In this document: piece after piece, positions 10,430-21,769 of the stretch
Numbering within the stretch: the first letter of the stretch is position 1
Layout: each line of letters opens with the position of its first letter
Origin: Aaosphaeria pasadenensis
Lineage: Eukaryota; Ascomycota; Dothideomycetes; Pleosporales
NCBI GenBank assembly: GCA_022813625.1
Contig: JAKLMB010000004.1
Span: 310,001-374,000 of the forward strand
Direction: 5' to 3'
DNA: 64,000 nt
The notes under the pieces: model-generated
What the model saw: the letters and a program-made list of their open reading frames with translations, nothing else
The model's database searches: none
Told to the model about the DNA's origin: nothing
Position numbers and translations under genes: made by a program

Positions 10430-11423
10430 TTTAGTTAGTGTGTCGGATAACGTATTAACTAGATGGTCTATGTAAGTGTTTATGTCGTTGCCAATATTTT
10501 GCACTAGCTATGCAATGTACACAATGGATTGACTGTCTGTGCCCACATGCCTTGAATGATCATTGGAAATCTATCAAATTTCGAGCGATTCTTCAGACTT
10601 CTTTGCCAATGCTTTGCGCGTAGTCAAATATCTACACATAATTGATTGTACCTAACACGGATACCCCTGTGATACTGTGCCAGTAAGGTTCCAACAGTAA
10701 TGAGAGTATTCAGCCGGACCAGAATTGAAAAGGGATATTTAGTTCGATACAATGTGTGGATGTCCTTGATCCCATTTTCCGCGTGCGGATGAGATTGATG
10801 CCATTGTTGCATGTAGAGTAGATATTGAAGTGAGGAGGATTAAGTGATGCGGTATTTCCGGGGTAGGAAGGCTCATCAATGTTCTTCCTGAGATGCAGTG
10901 CCGGATCTGTACGATTTACTCAGACAATTTTGCCAAATGGCTGACGGGATGACAGTGAGGATCTAAGGACGAATGACTATATACTTTCATGAGAAGATGT
11001 ACGTCTGAAAACATCTCTCTGCGGTTCCTCTTCTCCCTAGGCTGTAAGGTACTCGTTGTCATCTCATCACATACCTTTGGACGCTTTTCAGATCTAAGTG
11101 AAGCGATCTTTATATGTGTAAAGGCCTTTGAAATCCACAGAGTACATACATCGCATGTTATATAGGTCAATCTGCAAGAATCAATTCCTAATCACATTTG
11201 ACCAGGAACTCTGACATCCACCCACCCACCCATGCCATTCGGCCGATCATACCCTGAATGAATTTTCTATTCAACGTCAATGGGTCTTTCTGACCAATAT
11301 GAGATATCTTCCTGTATTCGTAAATTGACTTCAAGTTCCCGCTGTATAATGTCTGACCAAGCATATGATAGATCAAGGCGAGGGCAGTTGCCTGCTACCT
11401 AGGCAGACCACATTACTGAGGGC
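10430..11423. other. AT-richer gene-free stretch
   Basis: The base composition is more AT-rich than around the genes. Short minus-strand frames (11376-11188 and 11170-10916) look faintly protein-like but cannot be joined or assigned. They may belong to the same decayed segment as the relic that follows. Confidence 0.4.
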
Positions 11424-12247
11424 CCGAGCGATCTCATCCATAGTGCAGGAATATATGATGGTACTGAAAATCGATTACAGATCTTAAGAACGCCCCGTGT
11501 TCGCAAAAATTGGGCAGCGACTCGACGTTGAGCTGCTGGAATGGCCAATTGATAAATGGGAAGATGACACTGCCGCTTGATGAGCACTGGAAAACATGGT
11601 CTTATAATTAAATATAATCTAACCAAAAGCCAGAAAACGATATATTTGAAGACTCTCCTTGCTTTTTATGATTGTCTGCCAAGTATATGACCTATTGCTG
11701 CCAGTCTCCAATTGCCAGGGAACTACCTGGAATGAAGACATACCAAGAATTTTCTGCTCCGGCATCTATGAATCGGCACTACTATGAAGTGCATATTGAA
11801 TCTCTAATCTGATGTTCCAACATGATATCTTCGCTACTGTTTGGCCTTTCTAATGATTCACCTGCATACTATCTTGAGGTTGGACGGGCGTGACTGGTTA
11901 GCCCGAGTGACTGGACGATTCTGCAGATTCCCATCGTACAGGGTAGTGATCATATTTACGGGCGAGGAACTTCGAAAGACGAGGACATAATTTTCGGACC
12001 AAGCCAAAATTTTACACATGCAGATCGTTCAATGCTCAGCTAGCCGTTCAAGTGTATTGTAAATGAAAGTGAAGCTCTTTGGGAAGATGGAATTGTAATG
12101 TTAACGCAGCTAACTGGAGAGCCCATTCTCAAGAAACTTAGTCACTATAAATCTCTTAGACCGTGAGGACGATGTACAGGATTCGTAGCTACTTAAGAAG
12201 ATGTTTTGACAATGGGCGAAGGGAACCAGTGCGTGGCAACGTTGTGA
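11424..12247 (+). pseudogene. decayed protein-coding relic, family unknown
   Basis: Three consecutive blocks look like protein but are broken by frameshifts and stops. Block 1 (from 11424) contains PSDLIHSAGIYDGTENRLQI. Block 2, in the next frame from about 11500, contains LDVELLEWPIDKWEDDTAA. Block 3 stays in one frame for about 500 bases (about 11735-12247) and contains MISSLLFGLSNDSPAYYLEV, SPSDWTILQIPIVQGSDHIY, GTSKDEDIIFGPSQNFTHAD and GIVMLTQLTGEPILKKLSHY. The internal stops in block 3 (mostly TGA, with TAG and TAA) sit where CGA, CAG, CAA or TGG codons would fit, which is the pattern of C-to-T change seen in repeat-induced point mutation. I cannot name the original protein. The AT-rich surroundings support decay. 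Confidence 0.5.
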
Positions 12248-12626
12248 TTCAATGAACACATTGGTTGAGGCTTAAAAGGTGCGTTTACCATTGCATTTAC
12301 CAGAGCAGGCCACGATTGAAAGCAGTGGCAAATGTGAAAGCCAAATCAGTCCAGTGTTGCCTTCGACGTGGTTAACGACAGCTGTCAGGTCATATATCGA
12401 GGGCCAAAGAAAGATCGCTATACTCCAAACCTACTAGTGACCTAGCCACATCGATGCGAACGCCACATGAAGCGACAACGTCATCGTTTCATACAAAAAA
12501 ACCGCCCACCTCTTGTTTATCAAAGGCAACAACCTTGCATCACCCCAATGCATCTTGCGATACATCAGAAACCCCTCCGCACATTTCTAACACCACTCAC
12601 TCGGTGATTTTTTCACCTCAGTCATC
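12248..12626. other. promoter region of the FIT gene
   Basis: No gene seen. The region is C- and A-rich towards 12600 and leads to the start context CATCATGTCC at 12627. Confidence 0.4.
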
Positions 12627-13637
12627 ATGTCCGTTCGTCGCAAACCCAGCGCGCCCACAGGGGCCGCCGCCACCCCCGAAACGATAAACATAACAACGCC
12701 CACCTCCATCCAAACCACCTCGAATACGCGGTCCCCCTTCTTCCCCACCCGCCTGGAGACACTCCTACTATCAATCTACCCAACGACCCTCATCCTCGGC
12801 TCCGTCTTCTCCACCGTCTCCCCGCACACGCGGACGGCGCCGTACTCTGCGACCCTCCAATCGCACCCACCCGAGTTCGCACCGAGCTACTTCGCACAGA
12901 AGAAGAACGTCTTCAACGTCTACTTCGTAAAGCTGGGCTGGTTCTGGACGACCGTAGCCTTCTTCGTCTTCTGGACCTTCAACAGGAGCCTCGCAGCCGG
13001 GCGAGCGGACGGCGGGACGTGGCTCAGCAAGAGGAGGGTTCGCGCGTTCGCGAGATACGCTGCCGTGACATCGTGGTGGTGTTTTGTGACGCAGTGGTTC
13101 TTCGGACCGCCGCTGATCGACCGCGGGTTTCGATTCACGGGAGGCCAGTGCGAGTTACTTCGAGATCCCGAGGCGAGGGAGGAAATGAGTGACACTAGAG
13201 AGTACATCACAGCGGCGACTTGTAAGGCTGTTGGGGGAACTTGGAAGGGAGGTCACGACATCTCTGGACATGTGTTTTTGTTGATCCTTGGTTCGGCGCT
13301 GTTGTGGTTTGAGTTCTTGCCTGCGCTCACGAGGGCCGAGGGCTTGAGGGACGGGAGGAGGATCGCATTGTCCGATGGCAAGATCGCGAGTGTGGCGGTC
13401 GAAAAGGAACAAGATGACGACGCGAAGGAAGAAGGGGAGATGAAGCAAGGCATCAAGTTCTCTGTGGGCGTTGCCGCGTTGATGTGGTGGATGTTATTGA
13501 TGACAGCGGCATACTTCCACACATGGTTTGAGAAATTCACCGGCCTCTTGGTCGCATTCATTGGCCTTGGAACAGTCTATTTCCTGCCCAGGGGTTTGCC
13601 GGTTCTCAGGCTTGTTCTAGGTATGCCGGGGGTTTGA
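12627..13637 (+). CDS. SCS3: FIT-family ER lipid diphosphatase (SCS3/FITM2-like)
   Basis: This intronless gene encodes a 336-residue multi-pass ER protein of the fat storage-inducing transmembrane (FIT) family. Family members cleave acyl-CoA and related lipid diphosphates in the ER and are needed for lipid droplet budding and ER shape. The family signature is present twice: HDISGHVFLL with the first catalytic histidine at about H215, and YFHTWFEK with the second at about H298. Hydrophobic segments lie near 45-62, 103-118, 145-160, 214-232, 280-296 and 305-320. The N-terminal 40 residues are Pro/Thr-rich and poorly conserved. A charged insert (EKEQDDDAKEEGEMK, about 259-273) separates the two histidine segments and is longer than I expect in animal FIT2. 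The next gene is convergent, with about 1 kb between. Confidence 0.9.
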   Translation: MSVRRKPSAPTGAAATPETINITTPTSIQTTSNTRSPFFPTRLETLLLSIYPTTLILGSVFSTVSPHTRTAPYSATLQSHPPEFAPSYFAQKKNVFNVYFVKLGWFWTTVAFFVFWTFNRSLAAGRADGGTWLSKRRVRAFARYAAVTSWWCFVTQWFFGPPLIDRGFRFTGGQCELLRDPEAREEMSDTREYITAATCKAVGGTWKGGHDISGHVFLLILGSALLWFEFLPALTRAEGLRDGRRIALSDGKIASVAVEKEQDDDAKEEGEMKQGIKFSVGVAALMWWMLLMTAAYFHTWFEKFTGLLVAFIGLGTVYFLPRGLPVLRLVLGMPGV

Positions 13638-14621
13638 GGTTGTTTAGAAGCTGGGCTTATACCTACGGGCGTTAGTATGTGCCTATTATGACCGCAAGAG
13701 GTTGATCAGAGGCCTTCCTTCTCCGTTCCTTGAGGTTGATATCCTTCATGCAGCGGCTAATCGTATTCTAAACCTGCATATACAACAACGAACGAATCAT
13801 CGTTAGAGTCAGCGTCATCATCGTCATGAATGTAATGTAATTAAGACATCATAGCATTGCGAGTAGCTAGAATCGTGCTTCACGTACCGAATCCCATTGA
13901 TTATGCACCATCTCGCCTGAAATCAAGGCATTTGTACACCTGTCACAATCTTGAACCATCGAAGTGCAACTTAGAACTAATTCTCATTTTATGCCTTTCA
14001 CACGCACCCGTTCATCCAACTAGCTATCCACACGAATGGAAAAAGAACCAGGTATCTACAGCGATCGCTCGTCTCTCTCGTCTCTTTCGGCCTTACGGCC
14101 AGGTCCACTCTACCAGTTTCCATCTACCCAATACCCAAGAGGGACCGTTATGTAAAAAAGATCATGTACAGAAAAAGGCTGATGAACGAGAATGCAAGAA
14201 AAGGGAAAAATAAACAAGGAGAGCCCGCGTGGTTGGGGATACAGTGATAACGTTGTTTCTTTGGTGTTTTCTGATCTCGACTTTCTTTAACTCCGCTCGC
14301 TGATGCATCGATTAATGAACAACATGACACTACGGGTGCCCGATCCGATGCAGTGAATAAATGACAAATGGATGATAAAAAGAGTGAGAGGAAACGGAAA
14401 AGGGGATATCTTAGTGCAGGAAAGGAGAAGTGGAGTATTGCTGTTGCTTGGTGGCGGAGAATACAGGTTTGCTTCCCTTCGTCAGGGTAAGTCCCCAGAG
14501 TACAATCATCGATGCAGGTATGCACATACACGAGGTTACACGTGAAGGGAGAGAGTGGGGAATGTGGACGAGCTTGGCCAGCATTCCGACGAGAAAACAC
14601 AACAGGACTGGTAAAATCCGT
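13638..14621. other. convergent intergenic region
   Basis: About 1 kb lies between the stop codons of the FIT gene (plus) and the coiled-coil gene (minus). No gene or strong structure seen. It presumably holds both 3' UTRs. Confidence 0.5.
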
Positions 14622-17005
14622 TTAAGGGAGCGGCGGGAGCGCGTTTAGCATCCTGTTGATTTCGCCAGCGGGAATCTGACCGTTGGTCAAGCTCCTAACC
14701 AGTGGACCTTTGCGCAGCCTTTGAAGACCGAGCGCCATCTTCCAACTCTCGCTTGGGTGGATGATGAAGAAATATTTTTTGCCCTCAGTATCGCGAATAC
14801 CTGCACGGAGGTAGTGCTGTCCGTTCCGTTCGGCAGTCTAGTTAATGTCAGTTGTATGTCACGTATTCCAATCAATTATATGCTTACCTCGACAAACTTC
14901 AGTGTCCAAGCCTTGACGTCCCACTCACGCTGCGCGACATGCCTTACGTCGTCATCAATGAACATACCCTCTGTTGAGATCTTCAAGATGAGGCCATCTG
15001 TAACATTGCCAACGCCCGAGACAAGCTGCGCCACAGGTTTGGGGAACAAATCGTTGAAGAGATAGACGGCTTTGATTTGGATCTTGTCAGGATCGTTGGT
15101 TGAATATGGGCCTCGTTGTGATGGCGGAGGCGTCGTCCTCGACGTGCTTTGTGATGGTGCATAGGAAGACTCGGAATATGCTGAAGAATAATGTGAAGGC
15201 GGCTTTGGCGGCGTATCGCTGTGTTTTGTCGAGTGAGCATCCTCAGTGCCCATATACGATTTCGCTGATGGCTTTTCGTAATTAGGTTGCGGTTGCTGCT
15301 GTGCTTTCTTCGGCGTCACATTGACCTTGATGGGCGAAGTACGCGCGGAAGATACAGACGGAGCAACGTTGCTGCGCACGCCTGCGTAGGGATCAAGTCG
15401 TTCTCCACCCCCGATGCCTCCGTACGTGGTAGAGCGACGCGTGGTGGTCGCCTCTGCGAGCGCAGCAGCTTCGGCAGCAGCTTTCTCAGCTTTGATTTTC
15501 TCAGCTTCGGCTTTGAGGCGAGCCTCACGAGCTTCCCTCTCCTTCTGAGCACGCTCGCGAGCAGCCTTCAAACGATCTGCCCGTTCTGCATCCGTCTTCG
15601 CCTTCGCCGCTGCTGCTTCGGCTTCTGCTTGTGCCTTCGCTGCGGCCGCCTCAGCTATAACCCTCTCCTCTTCAGCCTTCTTTCTGGCTGCTTCCAAGTC
15701 CTTAGCCCTCTGCTCAGCCATCAACTTTTCGCGAATTTCCTTCTCGATTGCCGCTCGTTGTTCAGCTTCGCGAGCTTCTTTCTCCTTCTGCTCCTTCTCG
15801 CGTGCGGCCTTTTCACGTTCACTCTTCTCTCTCGCCAGACGTTGTCGGGCCTCACGCTCTCGTTGTTCTTTCTCTCGCGCTCGCGCCTTTTCCCACTTCT
15901 CCTTCTCTGCTTTCGCTCGAGCTAGACGCTCTTCCTCCTCCCTCTTCTTCGTCTCTTCGATGATCCGCTTTTCCTCTTCTACCCGTTGTTTTTCCTCCTC
16001 GATCTTCCGTTTCTCCTCTTCCAACCTCCTCATTTCCTCGTCAGCTTTCCTCTTCTCTTCTTCCACCCTCTTCCTCTCATCTTCCACTTTCCTCTTTCGT
16101 TCCTCTTCGGCCTTCCTCTGACGATCTTCCTCTGCCTTTTTGATGCGTTCCTCCTCTGCTTTGCGTTGGCGTTCTTCTTCTGCTTTCTTCCGACGTTCGT
16201 CCTCTGCTTTCTGCTTGCGGTCCTCCTCAGCCTTCTTTTGACGCTCTTCCTCGGCCTTTCTCTGGCGTGCTTCCTCTGCCTTTTTCTGGCGCTCCTCCTC
16301 GGCCTTTTTCTGTTTCTCTTCTTCCTGGCGCTTCTCTTCCTCCTGTTGTTTTCGCTCTTCTTCTTTAGCTTTCTCGTACTCTGCATTGGCTGCAGAATCG
16401 TCATCCCAAGGATCGTAGTCCTGCGAGGCACCGCGTTGGTGATGATTCTGCCCTCCCCAGCCTCCGCCAGGCCCGCCCTGTGGCGGCGGAGAACCAGCGC
16501 CGGGGAAGCCGCCATTTGGATGAGCCCTCTGGTAGCCTCCAGTGCCAGTGCCAGCAGAGGCGCCAGCGCCAGCGCCTGCACCTGCACCAGAACCTCCGGG
16601 TGGACCTTGTCCCGATCCACCGAAAGGTCCACCAGGCCGTGTTGCTTGGCCAAACACCCAACCTGCGAGTCCCACAACGACGACAAGTAGTATCACGCCA
16701 TTGCCACCAGAAGACACACTCATACTGACGAGGGCGAAGTATTGTTTCAGTGTGGGTTCTGCCATTTTCCAAACTGCAATACTGGCAAGCGTGCTAGCTA
16801 TGCCTGCAATGAAGCTGTTTGTCTGAACCTGCATCGAGGGAAGGTAGAGAAAGCCACTTCCAGAAGCATGCGGAGGTATTATGAATATGTCATAATTTCC
16901 TGGGGGGAGACCTCCACTGCCACCGCCTCCAGGGGGTGGTGGACTTCCCGCTGTGGTTTTGGGGTTCGCGCCATGAGGAGGCGGAGGAGGCGGAGGACCG
17001 TCCAT
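14622..17005 (-). CDS. membrane-anchored coiled-coil protein (TolA-like layout)
   Basis: Two exons, 17005-14888 and 14837-14622, join across a 50-base intron (GTAAGC donor, CTGAC branch, CTAG acceptor) to give 777 residues. The layout is: a proline/glycine-rich N-terminus; a conserved segment about 36-95 (YDIFIIPPHASG onward) with a weak hydrophobic stretch; a strong membrane segment about 102-118 (GVILLVVVVGLAGWVF); a Gly/Ala/Pro-rich spacer to about 200; a very long charged coiled coil, about 205-525, built from KAEEERQ-like heptads; a Ser/Pro-rich linker; and a compact C-terminal domain, partly in exon 2 (GQHYLRAGIRDTEGKKYFFI), with mixed strand and helix character. I recognise no named family. 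The resemblance to TolA is only in architecture. It may tether a membrane to a distant structure. Many open frames on the opposite strand are shadows of its biased codons. Confidence 0.85.
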
Positions 17006-18428
17006 GTCGGAGTGAGTGGGAGAGGCCCCTTAAGGCGCTCTCGGAATTTCAGTGACTGATATGATGGCCGTAGAAAACCGTTTATCGAAGGTGTGGAACG
17101 TTGCCGGCGGGGCAAAGTTAGAAGAGGAAGCGTGAATGGTGTGTGTTTTGCAGAGGGACTACCGTTGCCTGGAGCTTTGTTAGTCGGACGGGCCAGAAGA
17201 AAGCAGGTTGAATGGTTTTTGGGAAGGGAAAGTACCTGTCTAAATAAAAGAATAGGTCCCAGAAGGCCGAATTGACCCGTAGCGAGTGTGGGAGGTAGGT
17301 TGTGAGGTGAAAATAAGGACATTTGTGGGGAGTCTGCAACAAGGCGGAGGAGATGAATGTTTTGGTGTTTATGGTCCAAGCTTGCTTGACGCACGCACGC
17401 TTTTTTAGTGACAACCATGGGCTAACTACACAGTATGGGCTTGGGCTATACTGTGTAGACCCCCCCTCTCTCCCTCCATCCTCTCCCAATCAATCATCCT
17501 GGACAGCCGCAGCGTAACGCGAGAGAACACAGGGATCGTCACTGTCAAACCATCCATGATCTCGAGGGTTCGATAAATTCCCACATATGTGAGCTGCGAG
17601 GACCTGATGAGTAGCATCATCTACCCGTCCTCTCATTCTACTGCGAGGAGCCGGGGTCTTCGACGCGGCCACACACGCGCTCCGTCTAAATTTTCCCTCT
17701 CCCCGTGAGCTATCGAGCTTGCTCCTCAATTTCGACGACTAAGAGCTGTGCAGGCTCGAGTCAGCAAATGCATGAGAACGCGGCGACGTCCCATTCGTTG
17801 GCAGTCGCCTAAAAGTGGGCATTTTGGCGATGAATACGGCTTGCCTTGACGTAAAATCGAGCTGCCAGCTGCATACTTCACTAACGAGCATCTCTGGACA
17901 GCTGTCAATAATGACACGGACGCGTGAACACATGCCCAATGCTACTCGTATAACACAACGGTTTGCGCTGTACGACACCTTTGACCAGCATTTGTGGTGA
18001 TACACAGGCTCAACCTCGGCGGAAAACAAAGGAGTATTCCACCAGCCAGGGCTTGATCTTTTCATCAATTAATATTTGTTTATTTACCCCACCAATTTGT
18101 AGTTACCTGAACAAGGAATATAGCAACTGACTTGCTTGCATACCTTAACTCCAGAAGATTGTTGTAGTCCTCAGCTGTGAGCTGGTAGTCGCTGCGCACC
18201 CAAACGATTCACAGCTCTACATGGGACAGCGGTGCAGCTGCTTGCAATAATTGTATAAGCAAGCCTATCAGCATGATCATTCTCAACATATCAGCACCTG
18301 CCGTTTGAACATTATTGGACGTTGGAGATGTATCAAAACCAGTTGATTGGGAGATTTATAATGGGTTCCTCTACTCGCATCTTGTATGCACCGTGCACCG
18401 AGTAACACGCCGCAGTGTTTCCAGCCTT
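17006..18428. other. intergenic between coiled-coil gene and PLA2
   Basis: About 1.4 kb without a supported gene. It contains the promoter of the coiled-coil gene (divergent side) and the 3' side of the PLA2 gene. A strong inverted repeat lies at 17426-17458. Short frames at 17490-18068 on the minus strand have no recognisable content. Confidence 0.5.
17426..17458. repeat. 11-bp perfect inverted repeat
   Basis: The arms CTACACAGTAT (17426-17436) and ATACTGTGTAG (17448-17458) are perfect complements around an 11-base loop, GGGCTTGGGCT. The core ACACAGTA/TACTGTGT is shared with the hairpin at 2345-2375. It lies in the region upstream of the coiled-coil gene. Confidence 0.75.
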
Positions 18429-18941
18429 TCAATCGAATAGGCTCTTAATCCATTCTTTGGCCTTTTCAATGTCCTTCATGATCTCTTCATCCTTCTCGTC
18501 AGCTGAAGCAATCGATCCGAAGGCTCTGACAGCCCTGTAGTAGAGCTCTGCAAGGCCCTTGCAAGCCGCCTCCTTCAAAACGTTATCCTCCTTGTCACAC
18601 TCATCCTTCATATCATCTTTGAATTTCTTATCGACCTTCTTCTTGTCATCGTCGAAGCGGTCTTGGTCCTTCAAATTACCATAGCCGAAGTCATGACGGT
18701 AGCAGGAGGCGGTGAAGTTGAACCTCATTGGATCGTCTGGCGATCCGGAGCAGCCGTCACCTTCCCAGATCAAGTTGCTTGGGTTTTTCTCGTCGTGGGC
18801 CTTCATGAAATCCTCGATGCTGGTGTCGAAGAGTAATCGGTCCGTCGCCTCCTCTTTCGACTCTTCTCGGCGATTATAGGTTTGAGGTGCCGCGAGGGCA
18901 AGGGAGGTAAAGCCCAAAATAGCAATATAGAGAACTTTCAT
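18429..18941 (-). CDS. secreted phospholipase A2 (group XIV, fungal type)
   Basis: This single-exon gene encodes 170 residues. Residues 1-18 form a signal peptide (MKVLYIAILGFTSLALA), followed by a short propeptide with a dibasic NRR site that a Kex2-type protease could cut. The mature part carries the family signature: DGCSGSPDDP near residue 62, then ASCYRHDFGYGN with the catalytic His-Asp pair. Four cysteines in this domain would give two disulfides, as in known fungal and bacterial group XIV enzymes. Such enzymes hydrolyse the sn-2 ester of phospholipids, usually with calcium. The C-terminal half is unusually rich in Lys, Asp and Glu. Roles suggested for relatives include nutrition and interactions with other organisms; none can be read from this sequence. 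Its neighbour, the MFS gene, is divergent and about 0.9 kb away. Confidence 0.9.
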   Translation of the reverse strand: MKVLYIAILGFTSLALAAPQTYNRREESKEEATDRLLFDTSIEDFMKAHDEKNPSNLIWEGDGCSGSPDDPMRFNFTASCYRHDFGYGNLKDQDRFDDDKKKVDKKFKDDMKDECDKEDNVLKEAACKGLAELYYRAVRAFGSIASADEKDEEIMKDIEKAKEWIKSLFD

Positions 18942-19879
18942 ATTGATTACTGGTGGAGGAGGACGTATGTAAAATAACGAATGAAACCGGTATTTGCAAT
19001 GAATGACTGTTTCTGTCTTTTGGTGAAGTGTGTTTGCTTGTTGATGTTCAGATAATTAGATGGCAGTTTGTATACATATATATATAAAATGTATATATGT
19101 ATACATGCATACAGTATATCGTATGGTCTCTGAATTTGTCGGTTTCCGATGCGCTTGGATACAGAGCCATTCTCATCCTCTCGCTGCCGCTCTCCCTGAT
19201 ACCCTGCCTGCACCGGACACCTAAACCAATGGTTTCATTGCAACGGCCACCCATGAGAAGTGAGGCAGTCTGATCGTATCCTTGCCTTGTCCTGATACAC
19301 CGCCAATAGGATTGAACACGGATGGCCATTCGGAACATTCATAGAGGAGGATCAACTGTGGCTGACCAGACAGTCGATTATTATTGGGCCGTAAGTTTTT
19401 CGATTCCTACTGGGATGATGGGGCCTTAATATAAGATTGGATATGGGCGATGATAGAGGATCAAGTGGATGTCGACATGTGACATGGATCGCATTTGTTG
19501 ATTTTTGCATATATCTCTTGATTTCCATTTCCGTTTCCATTTCTATGCTACTATACGATGTATACCTACACACTTGAGGTCTGTGGGCTTCTCTACCTAG
19601 GTATCTAAGTAAGGCGTGCAGCTCCGCCATCAACGTCGTCAGGGTCTACCCAATCCGCTCCAGGTTGTACCTGACCTGGCTGCATAGCCCGAAGCTGTTA
19701 TGTCAGCCCCCAAAGCCACCTGCGTGTAATCTATCTACCTCTATCTACCTACATCGTGGCATCTCCATCCATAAAGTCGAATACACACGCGCAAGTAATT
19801 CTCAAGTGGGCAGTCATGAACGTGTGATGTCTGGCGCATAAAACTGGCTGGCCTCGTTTCCGTCTTGGCAGATGGTTTG
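18942..19879. other. divergent intergenic region, PLA2 / MFS
   Basis: No gene seen. A TATATA/TATGTATA-rich segment (about 19072-19110) lies 130-170 bases before the PLA2 start and could contain its TATA element. CTACCTAGGTA-like and TCTACCT repeats occur at 19593-19605 and 19729-19750. Confidence 0.45.
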
Positions 19880-21769
19880 ATGGAGCAATACGAACTCCCA
19901 GACTCCTCCACCTCCCGCCGGGACCAACGCTCCAGAATGTCCCCCGGCGAGCTTGCGGACAACCCACGAGAAGACAGCAATCTGCACAAAAGAACACTTT
20001 GGAAATTGGATTGCTTGCTTCTGCCATTCCTTGCGCTCCTGTTCCTCTTCAACTCACTCGATAAGTCGAATGTAGGCCTTATATTCCTACCACATCTGTC
20101 TTCTTTCCATACTGACAAGGCAGATTGGCAATGCCGAATCCGCGCACTTCACGAGCGATATTGGTCTTGCGAAGAATGACCTCAATACCGCGGTAGCCCT
20201 CTTCTTCGCCTTCTTTGTAGGGCTACAGCCAGCTGGTGCTGCGTTAGGTCGGAAGTATGGAATGGTATTCTGGGTACCTTCGTGTATGCTGCTTTGGGGT
20301 GTTGCCACAGCTCTTCACGTATGGGTCCGCTTCCGATGGCAGCTCTACCTTTTGCGCATAATCATAGGAATACTGGAAGGTACAAGATATCATCTAAAAG
20401 TGTTCGTGGCCATCGCTAATCTGCCGCAGCCGGCTTCTATCCAGTCACCGTTTCCTACCTATCTCTGTTCTACACGCGCTTCGAATTCGGACGGCGTCTC
20501 AGTCTATTCTACGGCCAGGCTGCAGTTGGCGGAGCACTCGGCGGATTGATCAGTTATTTGGTCTTCTCTCGCTTTCCCCGAAAGACGGTCGAAGATCATG
20601 GGAAGGATGGACATGATCATAACGGTTGGCAGTCCTGGCAAGTGCTGTTCTTGCTTGAGGGCTCTCTGACCATATTGGTCGCCTTGCTTGGATATTTCTG
20701 GCTTCCTCACGGGGCTGATACTGCCTGGTTCCTTACACCAGAAGAGCGGATTTATGCTTCCCAGCGGGTTATTCAAGATCGCAACGCTCAAGCAGAATCT
20801 GCGGTCTCGTACGACGAAGCACACCACGAGCACGAAGAGCGCCACGAGCACCATTCAGATTATGACGAAGAATCGCGTGGATTGCTACGTCCGTCAACTC
20901 AAGCTCGTGGTGCGACATCCGATGTAATCGACGATCGAGGATTGTCGCCAAACGACATCGTATCTGCATTTCTTTCCCCGAGGATATGGCATTTACTCAT
21001 CTGCAATGTCCTCTCGTCGATTCCAGTTTATGCATTTCAAGTGTTTCTCCCTCTGGTCCTGGCTCCTTTGACAGGTACTCCGAACCCCGCATTCGTCAAC
21101 CTCATGACAGCGCCTCCATATGTTTGCGGTGCTATAACTCTATACCTATTTGCAAGCTATAGTGACCGCCATAGAAAGCGCTTGATACCCATTCTCGCCG
21201 GCCTTGCGCTTTTATTAATTGGCCTAACACTGGTCGTGGCACTGCCCACATCTAAGGGCTGGGCAATCCCTCGCTACCTCGCGCTGAACGTGCTTCTCTC
21301 CGGTACTTTCATCGCATCCCCTCTAACCGTGGCCTGGATATCAGGGAACACACCGTCTCCTGGTAAACGTGCCCTTCTCCTCGGAATCAATGGATGGGGA
21401 AATCTGGCAGGTGTCTTTAGTGCCCTGCTCTTCAAACCGAAGTATGCAGAGGATGGATACATTATACCGTTCTGGTGGACCCTTGTCTGCGTTTCGCTCG
21501 CCGCAGCCGGGTACGTTTTATTCTGGCATAATCTGAGGCTCGAAAACAAGCGGAGATCCCGCATATTAGAAGATTGGGAGGCCGACGATGTCGAGCTGGA
21601 GAGGGATGAAGGGAGAGGTCCGTTGCCGGCGGGTCGACGTCCATTGATTCTGGTTCTGAATGGATTGAAGAGGATCGAGCGCTTGAGGTTTGTCGCTGAA
21701 TGGTTGGAGGAAGCCACTCAGAGCGGCCGACAAGGTGACGAGAAACTGACATTTGTTTATGGTTTATGA
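19880..21769 (+). CDS. MFS transporter, Dal5-like anion:cation symporter family
   Basis: Three exons, 19880-20071, 20124-20379 and 20430-21769, give 595 residues. The start is the ATG at 19880 (MEQYELPDSS). Donors are GTAGGC and GTACAA; the second intron has a CTAAT branch site. The first membrane segment (CLLLPFLALLFLFNSLDKSN) is followed by IGNAESAHF, the loop and sequence expected of the allantoate permease (Dal5) group of the major facilitator superfamily, which imports carboxylate-like organic anions with protons. AGFYPVTVSYLSLFYTRFE marks the TM4 region of this group. The central cytoplasmic loop carries an unusual His/Glu-rich insert (HHEHEERHEHHSDYDEE) and the C-terminus has a long cytoplasmic tail. 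It is convergent with the isomerase gene and probably supplies substrate to that cluster; the substrate is not known. Confidence 0.9.

Noticed and set aside
15287..16690. Long plus-strand frames rich in Leu, Phe and Cys opposite the coiled-coil gene
   Set aside because: They are the antisense shadow of the Lys/Glu-rich repeats; the minus-strand frame has the protein features and a proper intron.
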